Shown here piece after piece: positions 44,612 to 54,042 of a DNA stretch of 64,000 nt. The notes under the pieces are model-generated. The model did no database searches. It saw nothing but the letters and a program-made list of their open reading frames with translations, and was not told the DNA's origin. The stretch is from NCBI RefSeq assembly GCF_025567385.1, contig NZ_JAOQJU010000006.1:68956-132955 (forward strand). Reading direction: 5' to 3'. This stretch comes from Claveliimonas acetigenes (GTDB lineage Bacteria; Bacillota; Clostridia; Lachnospirales; Lachnospiraceae). Positions within the stretch are counted from its first letter, which is position 1; every line of letters starts with the position of its first letter. A program made the translations under genes and the position numbers.

Positions 44612-45958
44612 AGTGTATCCGGCGTGCCAATCCCGAAGGATTATGTTTTGTTAATCAGTCTGGATAAGACAGGGCCGGAGGCGAACTGGAACTATTTTGG
44701 AGAGGTTGAAATTTTCTATTGCAGGAAAAAGGGGAACGTATTAAAAACGGAAAAATCTTATAAAGCGATATATACCCATGAACAATGGAATGGGGAGATT
44801 GATAAGATTTCTTTGGCAGATATACTGGGCTGGGCGAATATAAGCCCGACGCAGGAGAGTGGTAAGACAGAGAGGCTGCTGAAAATTAAGGAAGTAGAGC
44901 AGCGTGTAGGAATGACGAGGGCCAATATACGCTATTATGAGGAAGAGGGGCTTTTGAAGCCAATCAGAAACCAGGAAAATAATTACCGGGAATATTCCGA
45001 AGAGAATATAAGAAGTCTGGAGCGGATTAAAGTACTGAGAACTTTGGGGATTTCCATTGCAGATATTAAGAAATTAAATGATGGAAATATCAGTATGAAA
45101 GAAATTATGGATAAACGTCTGTAGCAGATTGGCGAAGAAGAGCAAATGCTTCGTGAAACGGAGAAAGTCTGTCAGGAAATCTGTCTGAGGGAATTATCTT
45201 TTGCTGAGATAGATGAGAAGATATTGGGAGAGAATAAGAACGTATGGCAGGAGAGATTTGAGAAGATCGGAAAGGAAGATATTACCAAAGAAATCCTGAC
45301 GCCCCGGCAGTGTAACCGTAATTTGGCAGGAATGCTCCTGTGGGGATATTTCATAAGTGCAGTAACTGCGGCGTTGGCGGGAGATTGGCTGTTAGCCAAT
45401 GTGGATGGTTACTGGATTGTCGGCATTGGCATTGTGGCAGTTTTCTGTTATATAGCAATGTATTTTACTGCAAATGTGAAGATACTGCTGGCAATTTTCC
45501 ATATAGAAGCCGTTTTGCTATCGCCGCTGGCGGCAGCAGTGATGAGGATAGCTGAGGATATGTCTATGGGGAGTACGAGAAAGCAGGCCATTACCGGAAA
45601 GCATATGGCGGTGTTCTGGCTGGCAATTGTAATCTATGTGGCGCTGCTCTTTTGGCTGTCGGAAAAGCGAGAATCGTTTATGAAGAAGGCAGGATGTGTA
45701 TTAAGCGTGGGAGTGGCATATGCGGGTGTTATGACCGTGGCAGCAGGCGTGATAAGCGATCTGTGGCTCTATGCAGCAATCGTATTTTTGGTCTTTACAT
45801 TATTCCTTGGTATGAATTGGTATCATCTGAATGAAGAGCTGCCCGAATCCGGCGCCAGCAAATACTTTGCTGTAGTAAATGCCTGCAGGATTATGAATAT
45901 TGCGGGATGTGCACAGAATATGAAAGGAAAGACAACATCCACAACCGTATTCCGATAA
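44612..45958 (+). pseudogene. MerR-type membrane regulator, cut by the gap and split by an in-frame TAG
   Basis: The frame leaving the gap encodes about 85 residues of unrecognised sequence (GVPIPKDYVLLISLDKTG...), then a MerR helix-turn-helix (LLKIKEVEQRVGMTRANIRYYEEEGLL), a coiled region, and a TAG at 45122-45124. The same frame continues with QIGEEEQMLRETEKVC and about six membrane helices to 45958. Removing the TAG gives one continuous MerR-plus-membrane protein, so I read it as a nonsense mutation (CAG to TAG fits) or a base error. The downstream half could also be translated from ATG 45146. The first 85 residues may be a separate gene's end fused in frame. Targets unknown. Confidence 0.65.
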
Positions 45959-45974
45959 AGGATCATATAGAAAG

Positions 45975-46006
45975 AACCGGCCTGCAGCAGCAGACCGGCT
46001 TTTTTC
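45975..46006 (+). terminator. Terminator after the MerR-type gene
   Basis: CCGGCCTGC and GCAGACCGG pair around AGCA with one mismatch, followed by C and six T. It also lies next to the stop of the convergent gene at 46010 and may serve both. Confidence 0.8.
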
Positions 46007-46009
46007 CTG

Positions 46010-46819
46010 TTATTTTACAAACTTCCGTGCCAGGCAGCTTATCACTCCGGCGGCGCATAGGATAAACAAAGTGCGGTTTAGGGATCCATATACGTATAAT
46101 GCTCCCTGTACGCCCTGAAGCGGCGCGGGTGAGACTGGTATTCTAGTGTAGGAATAGGAGGAAAGGACGGAGCCGATGTAAATAATCAGAAAAGATAATA
46201 ATCCGTTCCCGGTGTCTGTCCGATGTCCGTTCCGGTCCTTGGCAGAACGTCCTCCGAATAATACGGCAAGGAATGCAATTCCTTCTATTAATAATGGAAG
46301 CAATGCAGTTCCAAGGTAGGCGGCAAGAATGTAATTCCTTTCTGCTATCATGGCGGATATGCTCCCGTATGGAAGGTAGTTGGCTTTGAAGTTCCATGCC
46401 AGAAGGATGGCAATTGCCGCAATCAGAACCAGCGTGATTGCGCGGAGCAAAAGAGAAGTCGTCTTGCCAAGTGTCTTCCCGGCGGCTTTGCCCCCGGACT
46501 TTAGTATCTTTGCTGCCGGAGAGAAAAGATTCGGAATCCGGCGGCTTTTCCGGCGATTCTTGCCTTCCCCGCGTGCTTTTTTCTGTGCTTCCATATATTT
46601 CTGTGTGTCAGTCGGACGCATAGGGCGGGTGCGGTTTTCTTCCAGATAGTCAATGTCTTTCGTATCATCGTCAAGATCTGCCAGTTGAGAAAGTACATCT
46701 TTATAACCGTCGTTGGCAGGCTCTTCTGAAAAATCAGGCAGGTCGCCTTCGTATATTACTTCAAAATCTTCATCAAAAACACTTTTTGTTTTCTTGGTGT
46801 CTGTGTTATTCATACTCAT
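46010..46819 (-). CDS. Membrane protein of unknown function with acidic N-terminus
   Basis: I start it at ATG 46819 (MSMNNTDTKKTK) since GGGAGGG lies just upstream and overlaps the alternative start at 46834. The 269-residue protein has an acidic soluble part (about 1-65), a basic stretch (KKARGEGKNRRKSRRIP), then four membrane segments (about 125-145, 165-190, 210-230, 245-262). I do not recognise a family. It has its own promoter and converges on the MerR-type gene. Confidence 0.75.
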   Translation of the reverse strand: MSMNNTDTKKTKSVFDEDFEVIYEGDLPDFSEEPANDGYKDVLSQLADLDDDTKDIDYLEENRTRPMRPTDTQKYMEAQKKARGEGKNRRKSRRIPNLFSPAAKILKSGGKAAGKTLGKTTSLLLRAITLVLIAAIAILLAWNFKANYLPYGSISAMIAERNYILAAYLGTALLPLLIEGIAFLAVLFGGRSAKDRNGHRTDTGNGLLSFLIIYIGSVLSSYSYTRIPVSPAPLQGVQGALYVYGSLNRTLFILCAAGVISCLARKFVK

Positions 46820-46845
46820 AAAAATCCCTCCCAAGGATGTATCTT

Positions 46846-46874
46846 ATTGTAGTACGTTTTGGGAGAGGACTCAA
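46846..46874 (-). promoter_or_regulatory. Promoter of the membrane protein gene at 46.0-46.8 kb
   Basis: On the minus strand TTGAGT (46874-46869) and TACAAT (46851-46846) are spaced by 17 bp, 27 bases before the start. Confidence 0.55.
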
Positions 46875-46933
46875 GAGAAGTTACAAAAACTTAACGAAGA
46901 CGTAAGGATTTCTTTAGAAATGTCAGCCTTTAC

Positions 46934-46963
46934 TTGTGAGAAGGAAAAGTATATACTGATAAT
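46934..46963 (+). promoter_or_regulatory. Promoter of the phosphodiesterase-suf unit
   Basis: TTGTGA (46934-46939) and GATAAT (46958-46963) with an 18-bp spacer, 36 bases before the ATG at 47000. A TATACT lies within the spacer, so the exact -10 is uncertain. Confidence 0.45.
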
Positions 46964-46999
46964 CAGTGGATAAAATGAATAAAAGAGGAACGATGGATT

Positions 47000-47563
47000 A
47001 TGAAGATAATGATAGCGTCAGACATTCACGGCAGCGCTTATTATTGCAGGAAGCTGCTTGAGAGATATAGAGAGGAGAAGCCGGAGAAGCTGCTTCTTCT
47101 TGGAGATATTCTTTATCACGGACCGAGAAATGCGCTCCCGAGAGAGTATGCGCCGACGGAAGTGATTCGTATGCTGAATGCCATAAAAGAAGAGATTCTC
47201 TGTGTGCGGGGCAACTGTGATACGGAAGTGGATCAGATGGTACTGGAATTTCCGATTATGGCGGAATACTGCATTCTTTATGACGCAGGCAGAATGATAT
47301 TTGCTACCCACGGACATCAGTTTAATATGGAGAATCCGCCGATGTTAAAGGCGGGAGACGTACTTTTACATGGGCACACTCATATTCCGGCGGCAGAGCT
47401 GTTTGAGGGAAAGCTGTATGTCAATCCAGGATCTGTCTCTATTCCGAAAGCAGAAAGCGAACACAGTTATATGGTGCTGAAGGATGGCGTTTTCCAGTGG
47501 AAGAATTTGGATGGCAGAGGCTATAAGACATATACGTTAGAGAAGATAGAAGGAGAGGATTAA
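47000..47563 (+). CDS. yfcE: YfcE-type metallophosphodiesterase
   Basis: A 187-residue calcineurin-like phosphoesterase. Metal-binding motifs are seen in order: SDIHGS (7-12), LLLGDILYHG, VRGNCD, ATHGHQF and HGHTHIP, followed by VNPGSVSIPK as in YfcE/MJ0936 proteins. Members hydrolyse phosphodiesters; the natural substrate is uncertain. It lies four bp before sufC, so it is in the same unit. Confidence 0.92.
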   Translation: MKIMIASDIHGSAYYCRKLLERYREEKPEKLLLLGDILYHGPRNALPREYAPTEVIRMLNAIKEEILCVRGNCDTEVDQMVLEFPIMAEYCILYDAGRMIFATHGHQFNMENPPMLKAGDVLLHGHTHIPAAELFEGKLYVNPGSVSIPKAESEHSYMVLKDGVFQWKNLDGRGYKTYTLEKIEGED

Positions 47564-47567
47564 AGAT

Positions 47568-48287
47568 ATGCTGGAAGTAAAGAACCTGACTTTTAAGGTA
47601 AAGGAAAACGGGATAGACAGAAGCATTGTGGAGGATATAAGTTTTACAGTAGAAAACGGTGAGATGCTGGTAATCACCGGCCCGAACGGGGGAGGGAAGT
47701 CTTCCCTGGCGAAGGTGCTTATGGGAATCGAGAAGGCAGATTCCGGGCAGATTATCCTGGATGGTGAGGATATCAGCGCTTATGATATTGACCATAGGGC
47801 AAATGCGGGAATCGGCTATGCATTTCAGCAGCCGCCCCGGTTTAAAGGAATGACGGTAGAGAGATTTCTTTCCCTGGCGGCAGGCAGACCGCTGACGGAG
47901 AATGAGGTATGTAAAATGCTGAGCGGCGTAGGTATCTGCGCGAGAGAATATCTGAAGCGGGAGGTGGATGGAACTCTGTCCGGCGGCGAGATGAAGCGCC
48001 TGGAGATTGCAACGGTGCTTGCCAAAGCTCATAAGCTGTGCATCTTTGATGAGCCGGAGGCGGGAATTGATTTATGGAGCTTTTCCATGCTGGTGAATCA
48101 GTTTGAGAAAATCCATAAGAAAAAAGAAGAGATGCTGATACTCATTTCTCACCAGGAGAGAATTATCCGGATGGCAGATCGCATTATGGTGATTGAGGAC
48201 GGCAGGATTAAAACCATTGGACCCAAGGATGAGGTTTTACCGGCGCTGCTTGATAAAGGCCCGGTCTGCACATGCATGGAATGCTAA
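47568..48287 (+). CDS. sufC: SufC-type ATPase for Fe-S cluster assembly
   Basis: A 239-residue ABC ATPase. Walker A is GPNGGGKSS, the Q-loop is AFQQPPRFKGM, the signature LSGGEMKRLE, Walker B LCIFDEPEAGID and the switch His in ISHQERI. The short length, absence of membrane partners and pairing with SufB show a Fe-S assembly role. It ends 17 bp before the SufB gene. Confidence 0.92.
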   Translation: MLEVKNLTFKVKENGIDRSIVEDISFTVENGEMLVITGPNGGGKSSLAKVLMGIEKADSGQIILDGEDISAYDIDHRANAGIGYAFQQPPRFKGMTVERFLSLAAGRPLTENEVCKMLSGVGICAREYLKREVDGTLSGGEMKRLEIATVLAKAHKLCIFDEPEAGIDLWSFSMLVNQFEKIHKKKEEMLILISHQERIIRMADRIMVIEDGRIKTIGPKDEVLPALLDKGPVCTCMEC

Positions 48288-48304
48288 GATAGGAGTGAAG
48301 AGAG

Positions 48305-49231
48305 ATGGCATTATTAGACAGAATTACGGAGAAAATATTAAAACAAATTGATGGCGCCGGATTTAAGCAGGAGGGCGCTTATAATCTGAGACATAACGGG
48401 ATTGCTCTCTGCCATGGAGATAGTGAGCATATTAAGATTAAGAAGAAGGAAGACAAGCCGGGGATTGACGTGTATATTGACGGCAGGACAAAAGGAGAAC
48501 AGGTACACATCCCGGTAGTAGTGGATGCTTCCGGTATGACAGATGTGGTATACAATGATTTTTTTGTAGAAGAAGGCGCTGAAGTTACGATTGTAGCCGG
48601 ATGTGGTATCCATAACAGTGGATGTAATGAGAGCCGCCATGATGGAATCCATACATTCCATGTAGGAAAAGGCGCGAATGTGCGCTATGAAGAGAAGCAT
48701 TATGGAGAAGGGGAAGGCAGTGGAGCAAGAGTTCTGAATCCGGTGACGAAGATTATTCTGGAGGAAGATGCAATTTTCACCCTGGATACGGCGCAGATAA
48801 AGGGAGTGGATTCTACACAGCGGGAAACGGATGTGGTATTGGGGAAAAATGCCAGATTATATGTGATGGAGAAGCTGATGACCCACGATAACCAGACGGC
48901 GGAGTCAAATATGGAAGTACAGTTGAATGGCGAGGGGAGTTCAGCGCAGATAGTATCCCGGTCGGTGGCAAAGGGAAATTCCAGACAGGTCTTCCATCCG
49001 AAGGCTGTAGGAAATGCGGGATGCCACGCACACGTACAGTGCGATTCCATTATTATGGATCATGCAGAGGTCAGCTCTATCCCGGAAATCAATGCCCGGC
49101 ATCTGGATGCAGCGATTGTACATGAGGCTGCAATCGGAAGAATTAATGATGAGCAGCTTGTAAAGCTCCGTACGCTGGGAATGTCGGAAGAAGAGGCGGA
49201 AGGCGTAATTGTGGAAGCTTTCCTGAATTAA
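48305..49231 (+). CDS. sufB: SufB/SufD-family scaffold protein, short form
   Basis: A 308-residue protein, shorter than SufB of the full Suf system (about 470). The beta-helix core has DVVYNDFFVEEGAEVTIVAGCGIHN, VLNPVTKIILEED, and the conserved end GNAGCHAHVQCDSIIMD followed by ARHLDAAIVHEAAIGRI. With SufC it matches the minimal two-protein Suf-like system (also called SMS) found in archaea and many anaerobic Firmicutes. No sufS, sufU or sufD lies beside it. Confidence 0.9.
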   Translation: MALLDRITEKILKQIDGAGFKQEGAYNLRHNGIALCHGDSEHIKIKKKEDKPGIDVYIDGRTKGEQVHIPVVVDASGMTDVVYNDFFVEEGAEVTIVAGCGIHNSGCNESRHDGIHTFHVGKGANVRYEEKHYGEGEGSGARVLNPVTKIILEEDAIFTLDTAQIKGVDSTQRETDVVLGKNARLYVMEKLMTHDNQTAESNMEVQLNGEGSSAQIVSRSVAKGNSRQVFHPKAVGNAGCHAHVQCDSIIMDHAEVSSIPEINARHLDAAIVHEAAIGRINDEQLVKLRTLGMSEEEAEGVIVEAFLN

Positions 49232-49271
49232 GCTTTCCGGAATAAGAGAATAAAACGAAAGAGAGAAGACT

Positions 49272-50180
49272 ATGAAACTAAGGAAAAAACTGAGAACAAT
49301 GGGGAAGGCTTTGAAGATGGAGCGTGAAGAGCACAGAAGTTCTTTTATTGTGTATGTAACCTTACGTTTGCTCGTCATTGCTGTAATGATTCTGCAGATA
49401 TTTAACCGGAACTTTGAAAATGTATTTTTGTGCGTGCTGACACTTCTGCTTTTAATCGTTCCCAGCTTCCTTCAGGTAAATCTTAAGATAGAGCTTCCTA
49501 CAGGGCTGGAGATTATCCTGTTGATTTTCATATTTGCGGCGGAGATTCTGGGAGAGATACAGGAATATTATATTAAATTTCCGATGTGGGATACGATTCT
49601 TCATACCTTGAATGGTTTTTTGATGGCGGCAATCGGCTTTTCTCTGGTGGATATTTTGAACAGAAATGAAAAATTTTCGTTTAAATTATCGCCTGTATTT
49701 ATGGCGATAGTAGCCTTCTGTTTTTCGATGACAATAGGGGTAATATGGGAATTTTTTGAGTTTGGTATGGATCAGTTTTTTCATCTGGATATGCAGAAAG
49801 ATACCATTGTACATAGTATATCCTCTGTGATGTTGGATCCGGCGGGTGGAAATACGCCGACCGGCATTAACAATATCTATGATGTGGCGGTAAATGGAGA
49901 AAGCCTGGGGCTGGGCGGCTACCTGGATATCGGCCTGATTGATACGATGAAGGATTTGCTTGTCAATTTCATTGGGGCAGTTGTTTTTTCTGTCATCGGT
50001 TTCTTCTATATAAAGAACCGGGGAAAAGGAAGATTTGCCGGTAAGCTGATTCCACATGTGAAGAGTAAGGATGCAGACTTCCTGAAAAGGGCAGAGGAAG
50101 AAGAAGAGCTGGAGGAGGCGCTGAGGAAGATGGAGGAAGAGAGCAGGCTGAAGAAAGGGAAAAAAACGGACTGCCGTTAG
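49272..50180 (+). CDS. Polytopic membrane protein of unknown function
   Basis: A 302-residue protein with five to six membrane helices (about 25-45, 52-68, 75-95, 110-130, 140-165, 225-245) and a charged coiled C-terminus (EEEEELEEALRKMEEESR). MWDTILHTLNGFLMAAIGFSLVDILN and GVIWEFFEFGMDQFF contain conserved-looking His, Trp and Glu residues within membrane segments. The family may be DUF2238-like, which I cannot confirm. It follows sufB by 40 bp. Its stop codon lies in the loop of the trpB terminator hairpin. Confidence 0.75.
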   Translation: MKLRKKLRTMGKALKMEREEHRSSFIVYVTLRLLVIAVMILQIFNRNFENVFLCVLTLLLLIVPSFLQVNLKIELPTGLEIILLIFIFAAEILGEIQEYYIKFPMWDTILHTLNGFLMAAIGFSLVDILNRNEKFSFKLSPVFMAIVAFCFSMTIGVIWEFFEFGMDQFFHLDMQKDTIVHSISSVMLDPAGGNTPTGINNIYDVAVNGESLGLGGYLDIGLIDTMKDLLVNFIGAVVFSVIGFFYIKNRGKGRFAGKLIPHVKSKDADFLKRAEEEEELEEALRKMEEESRLKKGKKTDCR

Positions 50181-50186
50181 CGGCAG
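50159..50186 (-). terminator. Terminator of trpB, overlapping the end of the convergent gene
   Basis: CTGCCG and CGGCAG (50171-50186) form a stem around TTAG; on the minus strand the exit side reads GTCCGTTTTTT. The stop codon of the convergent gene is the loop. Confidence 0.75.
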
Positions 50187-50202
50187 CCCGATAATTCAGA
50201 AT

Positions 50203-51579
50203 TTAGTCTACTTTCGGTAATCCTGCAAATCCAACAGCAAGATCTTCGTCTGTTGGGATGTAATCTGACATTTCCCCGTCGTTGTATTTACCATATGCTA
50301 CCATATCGAAGTATCCGGTTCCGGTGAGGCCGAAGACAATTGTCTTTGCTTCGCCGGTTTCTTTGCATTTCAGGGCTTCGTCCATGGCTACCTTGATTGC
50401 ATGGCTGCTTTCCGGTGCGGGAAGGATTCCTTCGATGCGTGCAAATTTGGTTGCCGCCTCGAAAACGGAGGTCTGCTCTACAGATACGGCTTCCATGAGT
50501 CCGTCATCATACAGCTGGGAGAGTACAGAACTCATGCCATGGTAGCGGAGACCGCCTGCGTGGTTTGGAGACGGGATGAATCCGCTGCCCAGGGTGTACA
50601 TTTTTGCCAGCGGGCATACCATTCCGGTATCACAGAAATCATAAGCATATTTTCCGCGAGTAAGGCTGGGGCAGCTTGCCGGTTCTACGGCGATGATACG
50701 GTAATCTTTCTCGCCTTTTAACTTCTCTCCCATGAATGGGGAAATGAGTCCGCCCAGGTTAGAACCGCCTCCGGCGCAGCCGATGATGATGTCCGGAGTG
50801 ATGCCGTATTTGTCAAGAGCAGCTTTCGTTTCCAGACCGATAACAGACTGGTGCAGGAGAACCTGGGAAAGAACGGAGCCAAGCACGTAGCGGTAGCCTT
50901 CGTGGGTGGTTGCGTCTTCCACAGCTTCGGAAATCGCACAGCCCAGGCTTCCGGAGGTTCCCGGGTGCTCTGCTAAAATCTTGCGGCCCACCTGGGTAGA
51001 TTCTGATGGGGAAGGCGTTACATTTGCCCCATAAGTACGCATAACTTCCCGGCGGAAAGGCTTCTGTTCATAGGAGCATTTTACCATGTATACCCTACAG
51101 TCAAGACCAAGATAAGCACATGCCATAGAGAGGGCAGTTCCCCACTGACCCGCTCCGGTCTCGGTGGTGACGCCTTTGAGTCCCTGCTTTTTTGCGTAGT
51201 ATGCCTGGGCAATAGCTGAATTTAACTTGTGGCTTCCGGAGGTATTGTTCCCCTCGAACTTGTAGTAGATTTTGGCCGGTGTATCCAGCGCCTTTTCCAG
51301 GCAGTATGCGCGCACCAGCGGAGAGGGGCGGTACATTTTATAAAAGTCCTGGATTTCCTGCGGAATGTCAAAATATGCGGTCGTGTCATCTAACTCCTGT
51401 TTTACCAGTTCATCGCAGAAGACGTGGTTAAGTTCTTCTGCAGTCATGGGTTTTAACGTACCCGGGTTTAAAAGCGGTGCGGGCTTATTCTTCATATCAG
51501 CCCGGACGTTGTACCACTGCTTTGGCCTTTCACTTTCTTCTAAGTAAATTTTGTAAGGGATTTTGTTGTTGTCTGTCAT
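50203..51579 (-). CDS. trpB: Tryptophan synthase beta chain, TrpB2 type
   Basis: A 458-residue PLP enzyme; the length and N-terminal extension (EESERPKQWYNVRADM) fit the TrpB2 branch, not TrpB1 (about 400). The PLP lysine is Lys118 in NTSGSHKLN; ETGAGQWGTALS and GCAGGGSNLGG bind substrate and phosphate. It joins indole and serine to give tryptophan. No trpA or other trp genes are nearby, so it may salvage indole. A Trp-specific T-box leader controls it. Confidence 0.93.
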   Translation of the reverse strand: MTDNNKIPYKIYLEESERPKQWYNVRADMKNKPAPLLNPGTLKPMTAEELNHVFCDELVKQELDDTTAYFDIPQEIQDFYKMYRPSPLVRAYCLEKALDTPAKIYYKFEGNNTSGSHKLNSAIAQAYYAKKQGLKGVTTETGAGQWGTALSMACAYLGLDCRVYMVKCSYEQKPFRREVMRTYGANVTPSPSESTQVGRKILAEHPGTSGSLGCAISEAVEDATTHEGYRYVLGSVLSQVLLHQSVIGLETKAALDKYGITPDIIIGCAGGGSNLGGLISPFMGEKLKGEKDYRIIAVEPASCPSLTRGKYAYDFCDTGMVCPLAKMYTLGSGFIPSPNHAGGLRYHGMSSVLSQLYDDGLMEAVSVEQTSVFEAATKFARIEGILPAPESSHAIKVAMDEALKCKETGEAKTIVFGLTGTGYFDMVAYGKYNDGEMSDYIPTDEDLAVGFAGLPKVD

Positions 51580-51665
51580 GATTTTTTACCTTCCTTTCAA
51601 ATATTGAATTGGATAGTACATCTTGTGGAGCGTCTTATAAGGAAAATGAAAACTTTCCTACATAC

Positions 51666-51983
51666 AAAAAACTCCTGTCCTATGTATTTCATAGGACAGG
51701 AGATATTCCTGCGGTGCCACCTATATTCACTCTGTATACTTCCTGTGGGAAGCCTGCCAGCTTTCCAATGCTTTCATATAACAGAATGCTCTCAGCCATG
51801 TACTATCATACATGTTCCGGGATAACGGTCGGAAGCCGTCGCCCCTACGTCAGCGGATGCTGATTTCAGTTTGCCCTCACAAGTCCATTCACCCTGACTG
51901 ATATTCTTACGGTTCCACCAATCCGTAATTCTCTGGTAATACGCCGTCAAGACTACTACTCTTGCTCATCGGTTCTTGCTTTT
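51666..51983 (-). promoter_or_regulatory. T-box riboswitch (tRNA-Trp) upstream of trpB
   Basis: The minus-strand leader has the T-box sequence GGTGGCACCGCAGG (51721-51708), then a 13-bp terminator stem, CTCCTGTCCTATG and its complement (51672-51702), with six T (51671-51666). The specifier loop reads GTGAATGGACT, placing TGG (51887-51885) as the Trp codon. Uncharged tRNA-Trp should favour the antiterminator and allow trpB transcription. Confidence 0.9.
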
Positions 51984-51988
51984 GCTTT

Positions 51989-52017
51989 ATTATAGTGCCG
52001 CGGAGGGAGGATGTCAA
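51989..52017 (-). promoter_or_regulatory. Promoter of the T-box/trpB transcript
   Basis: On the minus strand TTGACA (52017-52012) and TATAAT (51994-51989), both perfect consensus, are spaced by 17 bp. Transcription should start near 51982. Confidence 0.9.
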
Positions 52018-52119
52018 GAAAAAAAAGTAAAAAAATAAACAAAAAAGATAGAAAAATCAAGGGCTTTTTATGTGAAAGTGTGATATACTTAATTGACTAT
52101 ATGTAAAGGAGGAGTTTTT

Positions 52120-54027
52120 ATGAAAGGAAAGAAACTATTGGCAGCAATCCTTGCAGTTTCCATGATTCCTGTTTCTGCAATAGCAGTTTCTGCGATTGAC
52201 AGCAAATCGGATGAAAAGCAGCTGCAGGTGCCTGTCGAGACAACGCTTGCGAAGAGCGAGCTTGGCAACCCGTTCCTCGGATTTGACGAGAATGGAAACA
52301 GAGTATATGGCGGTGATCCGTCTATTTTAGTAGATGGAGATACGGTATATGCTTATGTTGGTAATGATACGGCGAGCGGGGAAGGCTATTGGATGCCAAA
52401 CTGGAGATGCTATTCTTCTACCGATATGGTGAATTGGAAGTATGAGAGTATTATTATGGAGAACGGTGATGTTTCATGGGCAGCGAACAATCATGAAGCA
52501 TGGGCGGCTCAGGTAATGAAGTATAAGGATAAGTATTATTTCTATTACTGCACAGAAGGAAACAGCAGCGTGAACGGCGGCAAATGTATTGGTGTTGCCG
52601 TATCTGACAGCCCGACAGGACCATTTACCGATATTGGTAAACCGTTGGTAAGAAATATTGATACACCAAATGGAGTACATACCTGGGAAGACATTGACCC
52701 GACTGCCTGGATTGAGACGGTAGACGGCGTGGAACACCGTGTTCTTGGCTGGGGTAACAACCGTTTCTTTAACTGTGAGCTGAATGAAGATATGATCTCC
52801 ATCAAAGACAGAGATGGTAATCCTAATAATTTGTCTGTCGGCTATGGTTCTGGCTATGATATTTCTATTGGAAGAATTAATGGTGTGGACAGAAAGCAGG
52901 GCATGAATGACAGTAACTCTACATGGACCGCTGATGATGGCAGGACTTATTTCTATACTGAGGCACCGTATTACTTCCGCCGTCAGGACGAGAATGGCAA
53001 TTACTATGGCAAGTATTATATGTTCTTTGCGACGAACTGGCGTGAAGAGATGGCATATGCTACCTGTGATACCTATGAGCAGTTCTTGAATAATGACTGG
53101 ACGTTTGGTGGAAGGATTATGACGCCGACGGCAACAGCAAATACAAACCACATGGCAGTATTTACTTTTAAGGGACAGGATTATTTTGTATACCATAATG
53201 GTACACTTCCGCACGGAAGCGGATACCGCCGTGTTGCATGTGTAGAAGAACTGAATATTAATGAGGATGGTTCTATTGATCTGTTTACAGAGACATCGAC
53301 AGGTATCTCAGGTGTGAGCACGCAGATTACGGATGCAACAGGCGCATATATTGCACACAATGAATTTACCAATACAACAAATGACGGTGAATACCCGAAG
53401 GTAGGTAATAATGCGCAGCAGGTTCTGGTAAGTGATGATGCGAAGGAAGACGACGCAAAATGGGAACTGGAATTAGGCCTGGCAGATCCGGATAATGACG
53501 CATATGTATCTATCCAGTCTTATAATAAGCCTGGTATGTATATTACAGTAGAAGATTCCGGTGAGGTTACTCTTGCGCAGCATTGGGATGACAATGATAC
53601 TGGAAGAGCGAAAATTACATTCCGCACGCTGGAAGGCTTTGCAGGATATGGCGTGACATTTGAGAGTGTCTATAAGCCGGGATACTATCTGGCAAGCGTT
53701 GACGGTGATTTGGTTCTTACCAAGAATCCGGCGGCAGAGGCATGCTCATTCAACGTAGATACAGATTCTGAGGTTTCTTCTATGAAAGTACAGAAGACAA
53801 AACGTATGTATACAGTAGGAAGTGAACTGAATACGGATGATATTCGTATTAAAGCAACCTATGAAAATGGCGATACAAGATGGATTACAGATTTCACTAC
53901 AGATGCTGATGAGATTGATATGAGCAAAGCCGGAAATAAGACTCTGACGGTTACTTATACCGAGGATGGCAAGACGCTGACAGAGAAGATTACGATCCGG
54001 GTAGTTGAAAAAGGTAAGACATTATAA
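52120..54027 (+). CDS. Secreted GH43 glycosidase with CBM42-like and Ig-like domains
   Basis: I start it at ATG 52120, seven bases after AAGGAGG. A 635-residue precursor: signal peptide (LLAAILAVSMIPVSAIAVSA), GH43 five-bladed propeller (about 45-380) with GGDPSILVDG (base Asp), WEDIDPTAW (modulating Asp) and YTEAPYYF (acid Glu); an AbfB/CBM42-like beta-trefoil (about 420-560, SIQSYNKPGMYI and FESVYKPGYYLAS); and a Big_3-type Ig domain. It has no SLH, sortase signal or membrane anchor, unlike its neighbours. CBM42 domains bind arabinofuranose side chains, so arabinan or arabinoxylan is the likely substrate. The next gene starts 16 bp later. Confidence 0.88.
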   Translation: MKGKKLLAAILAVSMIPVSAIAVSAIDSKSDEKQLQVPVETTLAKSELGNPFLGFDENGNRVYGGDPSILVDGDTVYAYVGNDTASGEGYWMPNWRCYSSTDMVNWKYESIIMENGDVSWAANNHEAWAAQVMKYKDKYYFYYCTEGNSSVNGGKCIGVAVSDSPTGPFTDIGKPLVRNIDTPNGVHTWEDIDPTAWIETVDGVEHRVLGWGNNRFFNCELNEDMISIKDRDGNPNNLSVGYGSGYDISIGRINGVDRKQGMNDSNSTWTADDGRTYFYTEAPYYFRRQDENGNYYGKYYMFFATNWREEMAYATCDTYEQFLNNDWTFGGRIMTPTATANTNHMAVFTFKGQDYFVYHNGTLPHGSGYRRVACVEELNINEDGSIDLFTETSTGISGVSTQITDATGAYIAHNEFTNTTNDGEYPKVGNNAQQVLVSDDAKEDDAKWELELGLADPDNDAYVSIQSYNKPGMYITVEDSGEVTLAQHWDDNDTGRAKITFRTLEGFAGYGVTFESVYKPGYYLASVDGDLVLTKNPAAEACSFNVDTDSEVSSMKVQKTKRMYTVGSELNTDDIRIKATYENGDTRWITDFTTDADEIDMSKAGNKTLTVTYTEDGKTLTEKITIRVVEKGKTL

Positions 54028-54042
54028 AGGAGGGGCATTATT

